This document shows positions 51,737 through 61,820 of a stretch of DNA of 64,000 bases, piece by piece. Position numbers and translations under genes: made by a program. This DNA is from Pyrinomonadaceae bacterium (lineage in GTDB: Bacteria; Acidobacteriota; Blastocatellia; Pyrinomonadales; Pyrinomonadaceae). Each line of letters starts with the position of its first letter. The first letter of the stretch is position 1. Below the pieces are notes generated by a model. It had not been told where the DNA came from, made no database searches, and saw only the letters and a list, made by a program, of their open reading frames with translations. The stretch spans positions 1 through 64,000 of the forward strand of contig JAJQRF010000009.1 of the NCBI GenBank assembly GCA_021228405.1, written 5' to 3'.

Positions 51737-52228
51737 TTGATCTTCAACTCCTTTTTGAATTGTCGGCTGGATTGACTAAATTCAATAAATTTCGGGTTTC
51801 GTTAAAAAATATTGAGTCCAGCCGTAAAAGATTTCTTCAGGTAAATTCGTAGAATTCGGAAAGACGGGCTACTTAACTCGGAAAGTTAATGTAAGCAATC
51901 TTTTCCCTAACCGGTTGGTTTGAATAAGAACATCGTAGCATAAAAAAATATTTTGTAAAGTTTTTTTATTTGGTAAGAAAGACTTCCGATATTTTGCAGA
52001 ACAGTGTTGAAATTTCGTGCAGGTTGATTCCGAACTCCGATGACATTTCATTTTTCCGACAACACGCGGGAGGAAAAATTAACGGGTTTTAAGCCGGTAA
52101 TATTTTTTAGAAATATTATAACCGAAACGGATGCGGGGAATTCCATCGAATAAATCTTTCCTGCGTTTGCCTTAACATTTGTGTAAAGTTATCATTTCTC
52201 TTTCACTTCTTGGAGGAAATTTCAAAAG
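51737..52228. other. 492-bp divergent region without genes
   Basis: Between the secreted-protein start and the inositol synthase gene. Contains a weak hairpin (CGGCTGGA at 51764 / TCCAGCCG at 51817) and the ribosome binding site TGGAGG for the inositol synthase gene. Nothing else is seen. Confidence 0.6.
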
Positions 52229-53548
52229 ATGGCAGTAAAAGGCGTGGAGATTGCTCCCGCAAATGGTAAGTTGGGCATTTTGCTCGTTGGACTCGGGGCG
52301 GTCAGCACGACGTTTGTGGCAGGCGTTGAAGCGGTTCGTAAGGGAACTGCGAAACCTTTCGGCAGTTTGACGCAGATGGGAACGATTCGGCTCGGAAAAA
52401 GAACCGATAATCGTTCGCCGTTAATCAAGGATTTTGTTCCGCTCGCAAATCTGGACGACGTTGTTTTCGGTGCGTGGGATATTTTTTCGGATTCGGCTTA
52501 TGAAGCCGCGCTTCACGCGGGAGTTTTGGAAAAAGCTCTGGTCGAAGATTTGCGCGAACAACTCGATTCGCTGAAACCGATGTCCGCCGTTTTTTCGCAC
52601 AATTACGTTAAGCGTTTAAACGGCACGAATATCAAGGAAGGCAAGAATAAAATGGAACTTGCCGAGCAATTGATGGCGGATATGGCGAATTTTAAGGAAG
52701 AGAAGGGCTGTGACCGCCTGGTTATCGTCTGGGCGGCATCGACCGAAATCTTTCTCGAACCGTCGGAAATTCATCAAACCGTCGAAGCGTTTGAAAAAGC
52801 GATGTATGACAACGATGAGCGCATCGCGCCTTCGATGATCTACGCTTACGCCGCGATCAAAGCGGGCGTTCCGTTTGCGAACGGCGCGCCGAATCTGACG
52901 GTCGATATTCCGGCATTATTGCAACTTGCCGAACAAAACGGCGTGCCGATTTGCGGAAAAGATTTCAAAACCGGACAAACTTTGATGAAAACGATCATCG
53001 CGCCCGGACTGAAAGCGAGAATGTTAGGTTTGGACGGTTGGTATTCGACAAATATTTTAGGAAACCGCGACGGCGAAGTTTTGGACGACCCCGAAAATTT
53101 CAAAACGAAGGAAGAATCGAAACTTTCCGTGCTCGAAACGATTCTTCAACCGGACGTTCATCCCGATCTTTACGGAAATTTTTCGCACGTTGTCCGCATC
53201 AATTACTATCCGCCGCGCGGCGATAATAAGGAAGGTTGGGACGCGATCGACATTTTCGGTTGGCTCGGTTACAAAATGCAGATCAAAGTCGATTTCCTTT
53301 GCCGCGATTCGATTCTAGCCGCGCCGTTGGTTTTGGATTTGGCGTTGTTTATGGATTTGGCGCAACGTGCCGGAATGAAAGGAATTCAGGAATGGCTTTC
53401 GTTTTATTTCAAAGCACCGCAAACCGCTGACGGGCTTTATCCCGAACACGATATTTTCATCCAGCTCAAAAAATTGAAAAATACTTTGCGGTATTTAATG
53501 GATGAAGAATTGATTACGCATCTCGGTTTGGAATATTACGAAGAGTAG
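52229..53548 (+). CDS. ino1: inositol-3-phosphate synthase
   Basis: Protein of 439 aa, myo-inositol-1-phosphate synthase family: converts glucose 6-phosphate to inositol 3-phosphate with NAD. Rossmann motif GILLVGLGAVSTTFVAG at the N-terminus; active-site regions with LGLDGWYSTNILGNRDGEVL and the late KMQIKVDFLCRDSILAAPL with catalytic Lys. Length fits bacterial members. Provides inositol for inositol lipids or other inositol compounds. Terminator at 53586. Confidence 0.93.
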   Translation: MAVKGVEIAPANGKLGILLVGLGAVSTTFVAGVEAVRKGTAKPFGSLTQMGTIRLGKRTDNRSPLIKDFVPLANLDDVVFGAWDIFSDSAYEAALHAGVLEKALVEDLREQLDSLKPMSAVFSHNYVKRLNGTNIKEGKNKMELAEQLMADMANFKEEKGCDRLVIVWAASTEIFLEPSEIHQTVEAFEKAMYDNDERIAPSMIYAYAAIKAGVPFANGAPNLTVDIPALLQLAEQNGVPICGKDFKTGQTLMKTIIAPGLKARMLGLDGWYSTNILGNRDGEVLDDPENFKTKEESKLSVLETILQPDVHPDLYGNFSHVVRINYYPPRGDNKEGWDAIDIFGWLGYKMQIKVDFLCRDSILAAPLVLDLALFMDLAQRAGMKGIQEWLSFYFKAPQTADGLYPEHDIFIQLKKLKNTLRYLMDEELITHLGLEYYEE

Positions 53549-53585
53549 TTTTTCCGCAAAACGGGTTGTCATTGACTATTTCAAA

Positions 53586-53638
53586 CAAAAAAACTGAGTA
53601 GATTTTCCCTTGTAAGGATTTTCTACTCAGTTTTTTTG
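53586..53638. terminator. terminator after inositol synthase gene
   Basis: Stem AAAAAAACTGAGTAGA / TCTACTCAGTTTTTTT with a middle part that pairs partly. Confidence 0.85.
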
Positions 53639-53740
53639 TTTCGGAACTTGTCCTTAACGATAGAAAAAGATTGATGTGAATTGAATGTAACAGCATAAAA
53701 TTGCCAATCTACAGAATGTTCCAGAAAAAATTTTAAAAAA

Positions 53741-53756
53741 TGGCACGATTCTTGCT
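53741..53756 (+). promoter_or_regulatory. sigma-54 (RpoN) promoter
   Basis: TGGCACGATTCTTGCT matches the -24/-12 consensus TGGCACG-N4-TTGCW at every conserved base, with the required spacing. Start of transcription is expected near 53767. The first gene downstream is the ClpB-like ATPase, about 400 bp away. Confidence 0.75.
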
Positions 53757-54169
53757 AAAATATTTTATGTTGAAAGATTCGGTCTTTCAGAAGTTTTATT
53801 GAACAGTTCAAATTCTTCAGAATCTTTCGATCCTTGAAATTTGATTTTTAATATAAAAGAGAGCCGAACAAAGAATGTAAAAATTCCTTAATTTTACACT
53901 AATGCTTTCTTGCACAAATCACGAAATTTGTGTAAAACAATAGGCAGAATCGAAGAGGGTTCAATTATTGATTCTGCTTCCAAAAACTGGACGAAAAGTC
54001 CTCCGACATCCGAAGTCCAGCCAACGAAAAATCTTTTGAAATCATCAATGTAGGCACTGACTTAACCGATAATTTTTCGGCAAAGTCGAATTGAAAATGC
54101 GTCCATAATTTTGGTGAAACGTCCGAATATTTGAAACGTTTCACCGATAATGACGAGGAGAAAAACGAA

Positions 54170-55384
<1,215 letters not shown>

Positions 55385-55407
55385 TTTATAAACAATAACT
55401 TAGACGG

Positions 55408-55440
55408 GAAAAAGACGGGAAAGTTTCCCGTCTTTTTTAT
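55408..55440. terminator. bidirectional terminator between the AAA ATPase gene and glpK
   Basis: Stem AAAAGACGGGAAA / TTTCCCGTCTTTT with a T-run, overlapping the glpK stop region. Confidence 0.85.
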
Positions 55441-56918
55441 TCCCAATTCATCGCTCTCTTTACCGCTTCTTTCCATTTTATTTTTAATTCGCCGGCTTTT
55501 TCTCTCGACATTTGCGGAGCAAATTTTTTATCGATTTTCCAGTGTAGACTTAATTCTTCCCGCGATTTCCAGACTCCGACCGCCAAACCTGCCAAATACG
55601 CCGCGCCGAGAGCCGTCGTTTCAGTGATTGTCGAACGAACGACGGGAATTTGCAAAATGTCAGCTTGAAATTGTAAAAGCGAATCGTTTTTAGTTGCCCC
55701 GCCGTCAACGCGAAGTTCCTTTAGTTCGACTTTTGCATCTGCTTGAACGGCTTCGAGCAAATCTGCGGTTTGATAACAAATTGATTCGATCGCCGCCCGA
55801 GCGATATGAGCTTTTCCTGTTCCGCGAGTTAAACCGATTATCATTCCACGCGCATTCTGGTCCCAGTGCGGTGCACCGAGTCCTGCAAATGCCGGAACAA
55901 AATAAACTCCCTCATTATCCTCAACCGAATTTACCAAAGTTTCGACATCTGCCGAGTTATTAATTATTTCGAGTGAATCCCGAAGCCACTGAACGACCGC
56001 ACCGCCAATGAAGACGCTTCCTTCCATCGCATATTCGGTTTTCCCGTCGATTTGCCAGGCAATTGTTGTCAGTAATTTATTCTCTGACTTAACGGGCTTT
56101 TCACCGATGTTCTGAAGCAGAAAACAGCCAGTTCCGTAAGTATTTTTCGACAATCCTTTTTCAAAACAGAGTTGTCCGAAAAGAGCGGCTTGCTGGTCGC
56201 CTGCGTTTCCGGCAATTTTTACACCTTTTAGTTCTTCGATAGCGCCAATTTTCCCGTAAACTTCGCTGGAAGATAAAACTTTCGGAAGAATTGCACGCGG
56301 AATATTAAAAATTTCGAGCAATTCATCATCCCAATCGAGTGTATGAATATTAAAAAGCATCGTTCGCGAGGCATTGGAAACATCTGTTATATGTGCCTTG
56401 CCGTATGTGAGTTTCCACATAAGCCAGGTATCGATCGTGCCGAAAAGTAGTTTTCCTTCTTCCGCCTTTTCTCTTGCACCTTCGACATTTTCCAAAAGCC
56501 ATTTTATTTTACTCGCGGAGAAATAAGCATCAACTTCCAGACCTGTTTTCACGCGAATCAGGTCTGAATGTTTTCTCCGTATTTCATCACAAAAAGCAGA
56601 AGTCCGCCGATCTTGCCAAACTATTGCGTTATAAATAGGTTCACCTGATGTTTTATCCCAGATGACCGTAGTTTCGCGCTGATTCGTAATGCCGGTTGCC
56701 GCGATATTTTCAGCCGTTAAACCGGCTTTTCGTAATGCTTCGATGGCGGTCTGTCTTTGTGTTTCCCAGATTTCGTCGGGATTATGTTCTACCCAACCCG
56801 AACGCGGAAATATTTGTGTAAATTCCTTTTGTTCTGTAGATATTACCTGACTGTTTTGATCGAAAACAATAGCGCGACTGCTTGTCGTGCCCTGGTCGAG
56901 TGCAAGAATATATTTCAT
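55437..56918 (-). CDS. glpK: glycerol kinase
   Basis: Glycerol kinase of 493 aa (FGGY family), making glycerol 3-phosphate from glycerol and ATP. Motifs: [16 protein letters not shown] at the start, [20 protein letters not shown] (substrate region) and [20 protein letters not shown]. It is the last gene of the minus strand after arsI-acr3-arsC, only 41 bp from arsC, so it could be cotranscribed with the arsenic genes. No glpF or glpD in the window. Confidence 0.97.
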   Translation of the reverse strand: MKYILALDQGTTSSRAIVFDQNSQVISTEQKEFTQIFPRSGWVEHNPDEIWETQRQTAIEALRKAGLTAENIAATGITNQRETTVIWDKTSGEPIYNAIVWQDRRTSAFCDEIRRKHSDLIRVKTGLEVDAYFSASKIKWLLENVEGAREKAEEGKLLFGTIDTWLMWKLTYGKAHITDVSNASRTMLFNIHTLDWDDELLEIFNIPRAILPKVLSSSEVYGKIGAIEELKGVKIAGNAGDQQAALFGQLCFEKGLSKNTYGTGCFLLQNIGEKPVKSENKLLTTIAWQIDGKTEYAMEGSVFIGGAVVQWLRDSLEIINNSADVETLVNSVEDNEGVYFVPAFAGLGAPHWDQNARGMIIGLTRGTGKAHIARAAIESICYQTADLLEAVQADAKVELKELRVDGGATKNDSLLQFQADILQIPVVRSTITETTALGAAYLAGLAVGVWKSREELSLHWKIDKKFAPQMSREKAGELKIKWKEAVKRAMNWE

Positions 56919-56959
56919 TTATTTTGTTAAGATTCTCTGAAAAATAGCTTTTGGCTATT

Positions 56960-57391
56960 TTAAGATTGTTCGAGAATTTTCACAAAATCCGTTTCAAAAT
57001 ACTCCCTTATTTCATCACGTACTTTTCTAAAAGATGCCAGACGGGTTTCTTTGTTGCCTTCTGTTTCAGCGGGGTCAGCAAAAGAATAATGTATGATTTT
57101 GGTTTTGGCAGGGAAATAGGGACAATTTTCCTTCGCATTGTCGCAAACCGTTAAAACGTAGTCGATTTCCTCATTCACAAATTCCTCAACCGATTTTGAG
57201 CGATTATTTGAAATATCGATCCCGATTTCCGACAATGCTTTGATCGCTTCGGGACGAACAAAAGAAGGCTTTGTTCCCGCACTATTTATTTCATATGCGT
57301 TTTGAGTAATATGTTTTAGTAATCCTTCCGCCATCTGCGAACGTGCAGAATTTCCTGTGCATAAAATTAATATTTTTTTCTTTTCCAACAT
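56960..57391 (-). CDS. arsC: arsenate reductase (LMW-PTP/thioredoxin-coupled type)
   Basis: Protein of about 143 aa with the P-loop CTGNSAR (Cys11, Arg17; CX5R). Redox cysteines about 82 and 89 lie in TVCDNAKENCPYF, and Asp-Pro in FADPAETEG is the acid loop. It reduces arsenate to arsenite using thioredoxin. ATG 57391 is used; a TTG 18 bp earlier overlaps the acr3 stop region. Product is exported by the Acr3 pump of the gene just upstream. Confidence 0.95.
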   Translation of the reverse strand: MLEKKKILILCTGNSARSQMAEGLLKHITQNAYEINSAGTKPSFVRPEAIKALSEIGIDISNNRSKSVEEFVNEEIDYVLTVCDNAKENCPYFPAKTKIIHYSFADPAETEGNKETRLASFRKVRDEIREYFETDFVKILEQS

Positions 57392-57405
57392 AATTCTTAG
57401 GTTTA

Positions 57406-58470
57406 TCAAATTAGTTTTTCACTGAATTTATCACGCTGACGCAGTGCAACACGAACCAAAAGTATGAGAACCGGAACTTCTATCAAAGGACCGATAACGG
57501 CGGCAAAGGCAACGCCGGAATCGATGCCGAAAACGGCGATTGCGACCGCGATTCCGAGTTCAAAATTATTTCCTGCGGCAGTAAAAGCGAGGGATGTGCT
57601 TTTCGGATAATCTGCTCCTGCTTTTTTCGCCAGATAAAATGCGCTGAAAAACATTACGACGAAATAAATTATAAGCGGGATTGCAATCCTGACGACATCG
57701 AGCGGTATTTGCACGATCAATTTCCCTTTATAACTGAACATTACGACGATTGTAAAAAGTAAAGCGACAAGTGTGATCGGACTTATTTTCGGTATGAAAA
57801 TATTCTGATACCAATCTTTCCCATTGATTTTTACAAGCAGAAAACGCGTCAGCATTCCTGCAAAAAACGGAATTCCGAGATAAATTAGAACGCTTCCGGC
57901 AATCTGCAAAATACTTATGTTTACTTGTGCGCCTGTTATCCCGAAGATCGGCGGCAGAACGGTTACGAAAATATACGCGTAGATGCTGTAAAACAAAACT
58001 TGAAAAATGCTGTTAAAGGCAATCAGCCCCGCCGCATATTCATTGTCGCCTTTTGCCAAGTCGTTCCAAACAATGACCATTGCAATACAACGGGCAATGC
58101 CGATCATTATCAGCCCGATCATATAGTCAGGTTTATCGGGCAATAGAAAAACTGCGAGGAAAAACATCAAAAGCGGTCCGGCAACCCAATTTTGCAATAA
58201 TGACAAGATCAAAATCCTGAAATTACGAAAAACTCCCGGAAGCTCTTCATATTTCACTTTTGCAAGCGGCGGATACATCATCACAATCAAGCCGACCGCA
58301 ATCGGGATGTTTGTCGTTCCGATCTGGAATTTGTTAATAAAATCAGCCGTATCAGGAAAAAGATAACCGACCGTAACGCCGATCGCCATTGCCGCAAATA
58401 TCCACAATGTTAGAAATCGGTCGAGAAACGAAAGTTTACTGATCGGCAAGCTGACCGGAGCATTTTTCAT
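57406..58470 (-). CDS. acr3: Acr3 arsenite efflux permease
   Basis: Membrane protein of about 354 aa with ten predicted membrane helices, BASS/Acr3 family: arsenite exporter driven by the proton motive force. Conserved Cys in [20 protein letters not shown], as in Acr3. ATG 58470 is chosen because [18 protein letters not shown] is the normal N-terminus; the frame remains open upstream across a candidate ArsR operator at 58476-58494. No clear ribosome binding site is present. Confidence 0.95.
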   Translation of the reverse strand: MKNAPVSLPISKLSFLDRFLTLWIFAAMAIGVTVGYLFPDTADFINKFQIGTTNIPIAVGLIVMMYPPLAKVKYEELPGVFRNFRILILSLLQNWVAGPLLMFFLAVFLLPDKPDYMIGLIMIGIARCIAMVIVWNDLAKGDNEYAAGLIAFNSIFQVLFYSIYAYIFVTVLPPIFGITGAQVNISILQIAGSVLIYLGIPFFAGMLTRFLLVKINGKDWYQNIFIPKISPITLVALLFTIVVMFSYKGKLIVQIPLDVVRIAIPLIIYFVVMFFSAFYLAKKAGADYPKSTSLAFTAAGNNFELGIAVAIAVFGIDSGVAFAAVIGPLIEVPVLILLVRVALRQRDKFSEKLI

Positions 58471-58475
58471 AATAA

Positions 58476-58494
58476 ATATGCTAAAACAGATATG
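58476..58494. promoter_or_regulatory. candidate ArsR operator B, before acr3
   Basis: ATATGCTAAAACAGATATG, 17 of 19 bases the same as operator A upstream of arsI/arsR (two differences). Lies directly in front of the acr3 start codon. Confidence 0.6.
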
Positions 58495-58589
58495 TAAAAA
58501 TAAAAACAATCCGGAGTAAAATCGAAACCGTATGAACTAATATGAAATTTATGAAAGTTCGTTCCGATTTTGCTCCGAACAGAAAAAGA

Positions 58590-59042
58590 TTAGTTTGAGC
58601 AAACGGTCTTTTCCCGCATCAGATTGATTTGCGTCGGGGTTGGCGCACAGCATGCCGAAGCGACAATATCTTTATCTTCGGTATTGCCTAAAACGAAGAA
58701 AACTTCCCATCGGTTTCCATCGGGATCAGCAACCCAGATTTTATTTTGCAATGCGTAACAGCAATCGGTCTGCATTTCTTCCAAAGTCATTAAGCCCTGT
58801 TCCTGCCAACGTTTGCCCATTTCCAAAACTTCTGCGGTCGTTTCGACTTGCAGACCGAGGTGAGATAATGAACCGCCTCTTTCAAAATTGATCTGGTTCA
58901 TAGTCAGATTCAATGGCGGATTGGGAACATCAAATTTAGCATAATCACTTTTCAGCTTAAGCGGTTCGATGCCGAACATCTTTTTGTAAAATTCGACGCT
59001 TTCCGAAACATTTTTAACATTTAACGAAATATGTGTTTTCAT
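58590..59042 (-). CDS. arsI: ArsI/CadI family vicinal-oxygen-chelate enzyme
   Basis: Protein of 150 aa. VOC fold with metal ligands His4, His61 (SHLGLQV) and Glu113 (DGNRWEVF) and the vicinal Cys94-Cys95 in TDCCYALQ, as in ArsI C-As lyase, which removes methyl groups from trivalent organoarsenicals using Fe(II) and oxygen. C-terminus has VASACCAPTP, shared with the ArsR regulator. First gene of the arsenic unit; divergent from arsR. Confidence 0.9.
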   Translation of the reverse strand: MKTHISLNVKNVSESVEFYKKMFGIEPLKLKSDYAKFDVPNPPLNLTMNQINFERGGSLSHLGLQVETTAEVLEMGKRWQEQGLMTLEEMQTDCCYALQNKIWVADPDGNRWEVFFVLGNTEDKDIVASACCAPTPTQINLMREKTVCSN

Positions 59043-59067
59043 ATTATTCCTCCAAAATAAATATCAT

Positions 59068-59086
59068 ATACGCTAAAACATATATG
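59068..59086. promoter_or_regulatory. candidate ArsR operator A between arsI and arsR
   Basis: ATACGCTAAAACATATATG within the wider inverted repeat ATCATATA ... TATATGAT (59063-59088), located in the shared promoter region. Confidence 0.65.
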
Positions 59087-59156
59087 ATAATGCGAATATA
59101 TTCCCGTTTTGTAGATATGTCAAGACAAAAATAAAATAATTTGCTAAGATTTTTAT

Positions 59157-59600
59157 ATGAACGAAGACTTTTTGTTGAAAATGGAAAACTTTTTTATGGC
59201 TCTGGCAGATAAAACGCGGCTTAGATTGCTCAATCTAATGCGTGACGGCGAAATTTGCGTTTGTTTTTTCACAGAAGTTCTAAATGAAAGTCAGCCGAAG
59301 ATTTCACGGCACCTTGCTTATCTCAGAAATGCCGGCATCGTCGAAGCCAGACGTGACGGAAAATGGATGCACTATAGAATTATTGAACCCGAAAGTGATC
59401 GGGCGGCGGCGGTTTTGCAGGACACTTTAGATTGGCTTGCTTCTGAAGAGGAAATGCGGAAAGACTATGAAAAACTTGCAAGTGCTTGCTGTGCACCGCT
59501 TTCTCAGGTAACAATTACGCGCGCACCAAAACCGGATGTATTTGCTGACAGAGTTAATAATCAGGAAGAAAAACGAGAATTAGAAACTTTCATGCTGTGA
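59157..59600 (+). CDS. arsR: ArsR family metalloregulator
   Basis: Winged-helix repressor of 147 aa. The wHTH region has TEVLNESQPKISRHLAYLRN and wing VEARRDGKWMHYRI. Metal-binding candidates: Cys-Val-Cys in EICVCFF (about 34-36) as in classic ArsR, plus a C-terminal Cys-Cys in LASACCAPL. Divergently transcribed from arsI; expected to block both arsI and its own gene, and possibly acr3 via operator B, until As(III) binds. Its 3' end overlaps the convergent DUF5522 gene by 21 bp. Confidence 0.93.
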   Translation: MNEDFLLKMENFFMALADKTRLRLLNLMRDGEICVCFFTEVLNESQPKISRHLAYLRNAGIVEARRDGKWMHYRIIEPESDRAAAVLQDTLDWLASEEEMRKDYEKLASACCAPLSQVTITRAPKPDVFADRVNNQEEKRELETFML

Positions 59601-59777
59601 TTCATCTTTTTTATTTTCTTGATACGGACAATTTCGGCATCCGTTTCCGCAACAATAACCGCGTTTTAATAAATAATGTGCGGTCAAAACCATCAAGCCG
59701 TTTTCAAAATAATAATCGATTCCTTCGATAAAATTGTTTTGAGCATTTTCTTTGTTTGCGATACTTCCCTTTCTCAT
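59580..59777 (-). CDS. DUF5522 small Cys-rich protein
   Basis: Protein of 65 aa with the DUF5522 signature: IDYYFENGLMVLTAHYLLKR followed by GYCCGNGCRNCPY, with five Cys likely binding zinc. Function unknown. Overlaps the tlyA stop by 4 bp and is the last gene of the CPXCG-tlyA-DUF5522 operon. Confidence 0.85.
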   Translation of the reverse strand: MRKGSIANKENAQNNFIEGIDYYFENGLMVLTAHYLLKRGYCCGNGCRNCPYQENKKDESQHESF

Positions 59778-60517
59778 AAAACTCTTTCGTAAATTCCCAA
59801 AAACTCTTTATTTCCGTCTGCTCCTAAAATCGGCGAAGCGATCAAGCCTGCATTGTTAAAGCCGACCGATTCTGCAAAACTATTAATATTTTCAATAACT
59901 TCCAAGTGTTTTGCGGAATCTCTGACAATGCCGCCTTTTCCGACTTCGCTTTTTCCGACTTCAAACTGCGGTTTGATCAAAATTATCATTTTTCCGCTTT
60001 TTTTAAGTAAATCTTTTAATGCCGGAATTATTTTTGTTACGGAAATAAAAGAAACGTCCATCACGATGAGATCAAATTTTTCTTTAAAATCATCGGGTTT
60101 TAAGTAACGGGCATTCACGTTTTCACGAACTTCGACGCGTGGATCGTTTCTCAATTTCCAAACAAGCTGATTTGTGCCGACATCGATCGTAACAACTTTT
60201 TCTACTCCGCGTTGTAACAGACAATCGGTAAAACCGCCCGTTGATGCGCCGACATCAAGACATACATATGCGCTTGGACAGATTTGAAATTCTTCGAGAG
60301 CTTTTTCTAATTTTAATCCGCCGCGACCGACGTATTTTATCTCGTCCGCTTTTCCTTTGATCCTAATCTGAACATCCTGAGAAAAACTTTCCGATGATTT
60401 TTCGACACGTTTTTCATTTACTAAAACAATGCCGGACATAACGAGTGCTTGCGCTTTTGTACGGGAATCGGCAAGCCCTTGTTCGACAAGCAGTTTGTCT
60501 ATACGTTCTTTCTTCAT
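59774..60517 (-). CDS. tlyA: TlyA family rRNA 2'-O-methyltransferase
   Basis: Protein of 247 aa: S4 RNA-binding domain (1-60; RIDKLLVEQGLADSRTKAQA), then an FtsJ-like SAM methyltransferase with GRGGLKLEKALEEF, the SAM motif LDVGASTGGFTDCLL, and KPQFEVGK. Adds 2'-O-methyl groups to cytidines of 16S and 23S rRNA; needed for capreomycin sensitivity in other bacteria. Typical length. Confidence 0.95.
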   Translation of the reverse strand: MKKERIDKLLVEQGLADSRTKAQALVMSGIVLVNEKRVEKSSESFSQDVQIRIKGKADEIKYVGRGGLKLEKALEEFQICPSAYVCLDVGASTGGFTDCLLQRGVEKVVTIDVGTNQLVWKLRNDPRVEVRENVNARYLKPDDFKEKFDLIVMDVSFISVTKIIPALKDLLKKSGKMIILIKPQFEVGKSEVGKGGIVRDSAKHLEVIENINSFAESVGFNNAGLIASPILGADGNKEFLGIYERVL

Positions 60518-60525
60518 TTCAGGAT

Positions 60526-60711
60526 TTACTGTTCGATGCTTTCGGCAAAAAAATCGTTCAGTTCAAAATCTTCAGCAGTGTAAAAAATCCGAATCGGACG
60601 GCAACAAACTTCGCAGTCTTCGATGTAATCCTGCTCTTCGACGGAAACATCCAAAACCATTGAAATTTCCTGCCAGCAATACGGACATGTAAAAAAATGT
60701 TCGATTTCCAT
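60526..60711 (-). CDS. CPXCG-motif small zinc-ribbon protein
   Basis: Protein of 61 aa with two Cys pairs CPYC (about 9-12) and CEVCC (about 33-37) forming a zinc ribbon; end acidic. Family known as CPXCG-motif Cys-rich proteins; function unknown. Eight bp upstream of tlyA, so cotranscribed. Confidence 0.85.
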   Translation of the reverse strand: MEIEHFFTCPYCWQEISMVLDVSVEEQDYIEDCEVCCRPIRIFYTAEDFELNDFFAESIEQ

Positions 60712-60793
60712 TAAGAATTTCTTATTTTATAAACGTTCACGAAAGTTAGGCAAAATGCTATTCTTAGAACATCATTTATTTGAATTTAGCAAA

Positions 60794-61747
60794 ATGGAAA
60801 AAGAAACGAAACTGTCAGGGTTTGCAAAATTTGCCTGGTTTGTTCTGGGCTACAACCTGCTTGTGATTTTGTGGGGCGTTTTTTTGCGCGCTTCAAAATC
60901 GGGCGACGGGTGCGGACAGCATTGGCTGACCTGTCACGGCGAAGTTATTCCTTCTGCGCCGGAATTGAAAACGGTCATCGAATTTTCGCATCGCATCACG
61001 AGTGCTTTGGACGGATTTATCGTGATCGGTCTGCTGATTTGGGCTGTTTTGCGTTGGCGGTCGGGAAAAACGGAAACTGACAATCGTGTGATGAAAACGG
61101 CGATTGCTTCGTTCGTGCTGGTGATAGTTGAAGGATTGCTCGGCGCAGGATTGGTTTTAACCGGAAATACGGCGGAAAATCTGACGGCGGCGCGTCCTTT
61201 CTGGATGGCGGGACATTTAATCACGACTTTGGTTTTGCTGACTTTTCTGACTTTGACGGCGTGGTTTGCAAGCGGCGGAAAAGCTTTCAATTTCAGGGTT
61301 GAGCCGAAAGTTAAATTATTTCTCTTACTTGGAATAGTTGCTTTTTTACTGGTCGGAATGAGCGGTTCGATTGCGGCTTTGAGCAATATGATCTTTCCGT
61401 CGGAGAGTTTATCGGAAGGAATTACAAAAGACTTTTCAGCAACGTCTAACGTCTTACTCCGCTTGCGCATAAGTCACCCGATTCTTTCGATATTTTCAGC
61501 GGTTTATTTGATTTTTCTGGCGGGTTGGTTACGGAAGAAATCTGAAAACGACGCGTTAGTGGTGCGTTGGTCAAATATTTTCAGTCTTTTGGTTTTAGTG
61601 CAAATAGCTTTCGGAGCGATGACGCTTTTGACACTTGCGCCGATCATTATGCAGCTCGGACACTTACTGCTTGCAGATGCGATCTGGATTTCTTTCGTGC
61701 TTTTGACGATTAATTTTTTGTCACAGAAAAGTGAGTTGGAAATATAA
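60794..61747 (+). CDS. ctaA: heme A synthase, CtaA/COX15 family
   Basis: Membrane protein of about 317 aa with eight helices. Heme-ligand histidines: EFSHRITSALDG, MAGHLITTLV, RISHPILSIF and MQLGHLLLADAI; conserved RASKSGDGCGQHW with a Cys pair in the first loop (Cys-Gly-Gln-His...Thr-Cys-His). Converts heme O to heme A for aa3-type cytochrome oxidase, so aerobic respiration is expected. ATG 60794 gives the usual N-terminus; a further ATG at 60755 is possible. Confidence 0.92.
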   Translation: MEKETKLSGFAKFAWFVLGYNLLVILWGVFLRASKSGDGCGQHWLTCHGEVIPSAPELKTVIEFSHRITSALDGFIVIGLLIWAVLRWRSGKTETDNRVMKTAIASFVLVIVEGLLGAGLVLTGNTAENLTAARPFWMAGHLITTLVLLTFLTLTAWFASGGKAFNFRVEPKVKLFLLLGIVAFLLVGMSGSIAALSNMIFPSESLSEGITKDFSATSNVLLRLRISHPILSIFSAVYLIFLAGWLRKKSENDALVVRWSNIFSLLVLVQIAFGAMTLLTLAPIIMQLGHLLLADAIWISFVLLTINFLSQKSELEI

Positions 61748-61765
61748 ATTCGGCTGAAATGCAGG

Positions 61766-61806
61766 CAAAAAAGAGCGGACGATCTATAAGATCGTCCGCT
61801 CTTTTT
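61766..61806. terminator. terminator between ctaA and the OmpA-like gene
   Basis: Stem AAAAGAGCGGACGAT / ATCGTCCGCTCTTTT with T-run, serving both convergent genes. Confidence 0.9.
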
Positions 61807-61820
61807 GAACGCTAAACGCT

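Larger units (their letters stand above)
53549..54169. other. 621-bp intergenic region with a sigma-54 promoter and a long leader
   Basis: After the inositol synthase terminator this stretch holds the sigma-54 promoter (53741-53756). A long leader of about 400 nt follows, with short inverted repeats (TTGCACAAAT near 53912 / AATTTGTGTAA near 53927). No gene is supported. Confidence 0.6.

Noticed and set aside
51869-52051. Minus-strand frame of 60 aa in the region before the inositol synthase gene
   Set aside because: No ribosome binding site and no recognisable motif; composition is like random AT-rich DNA.
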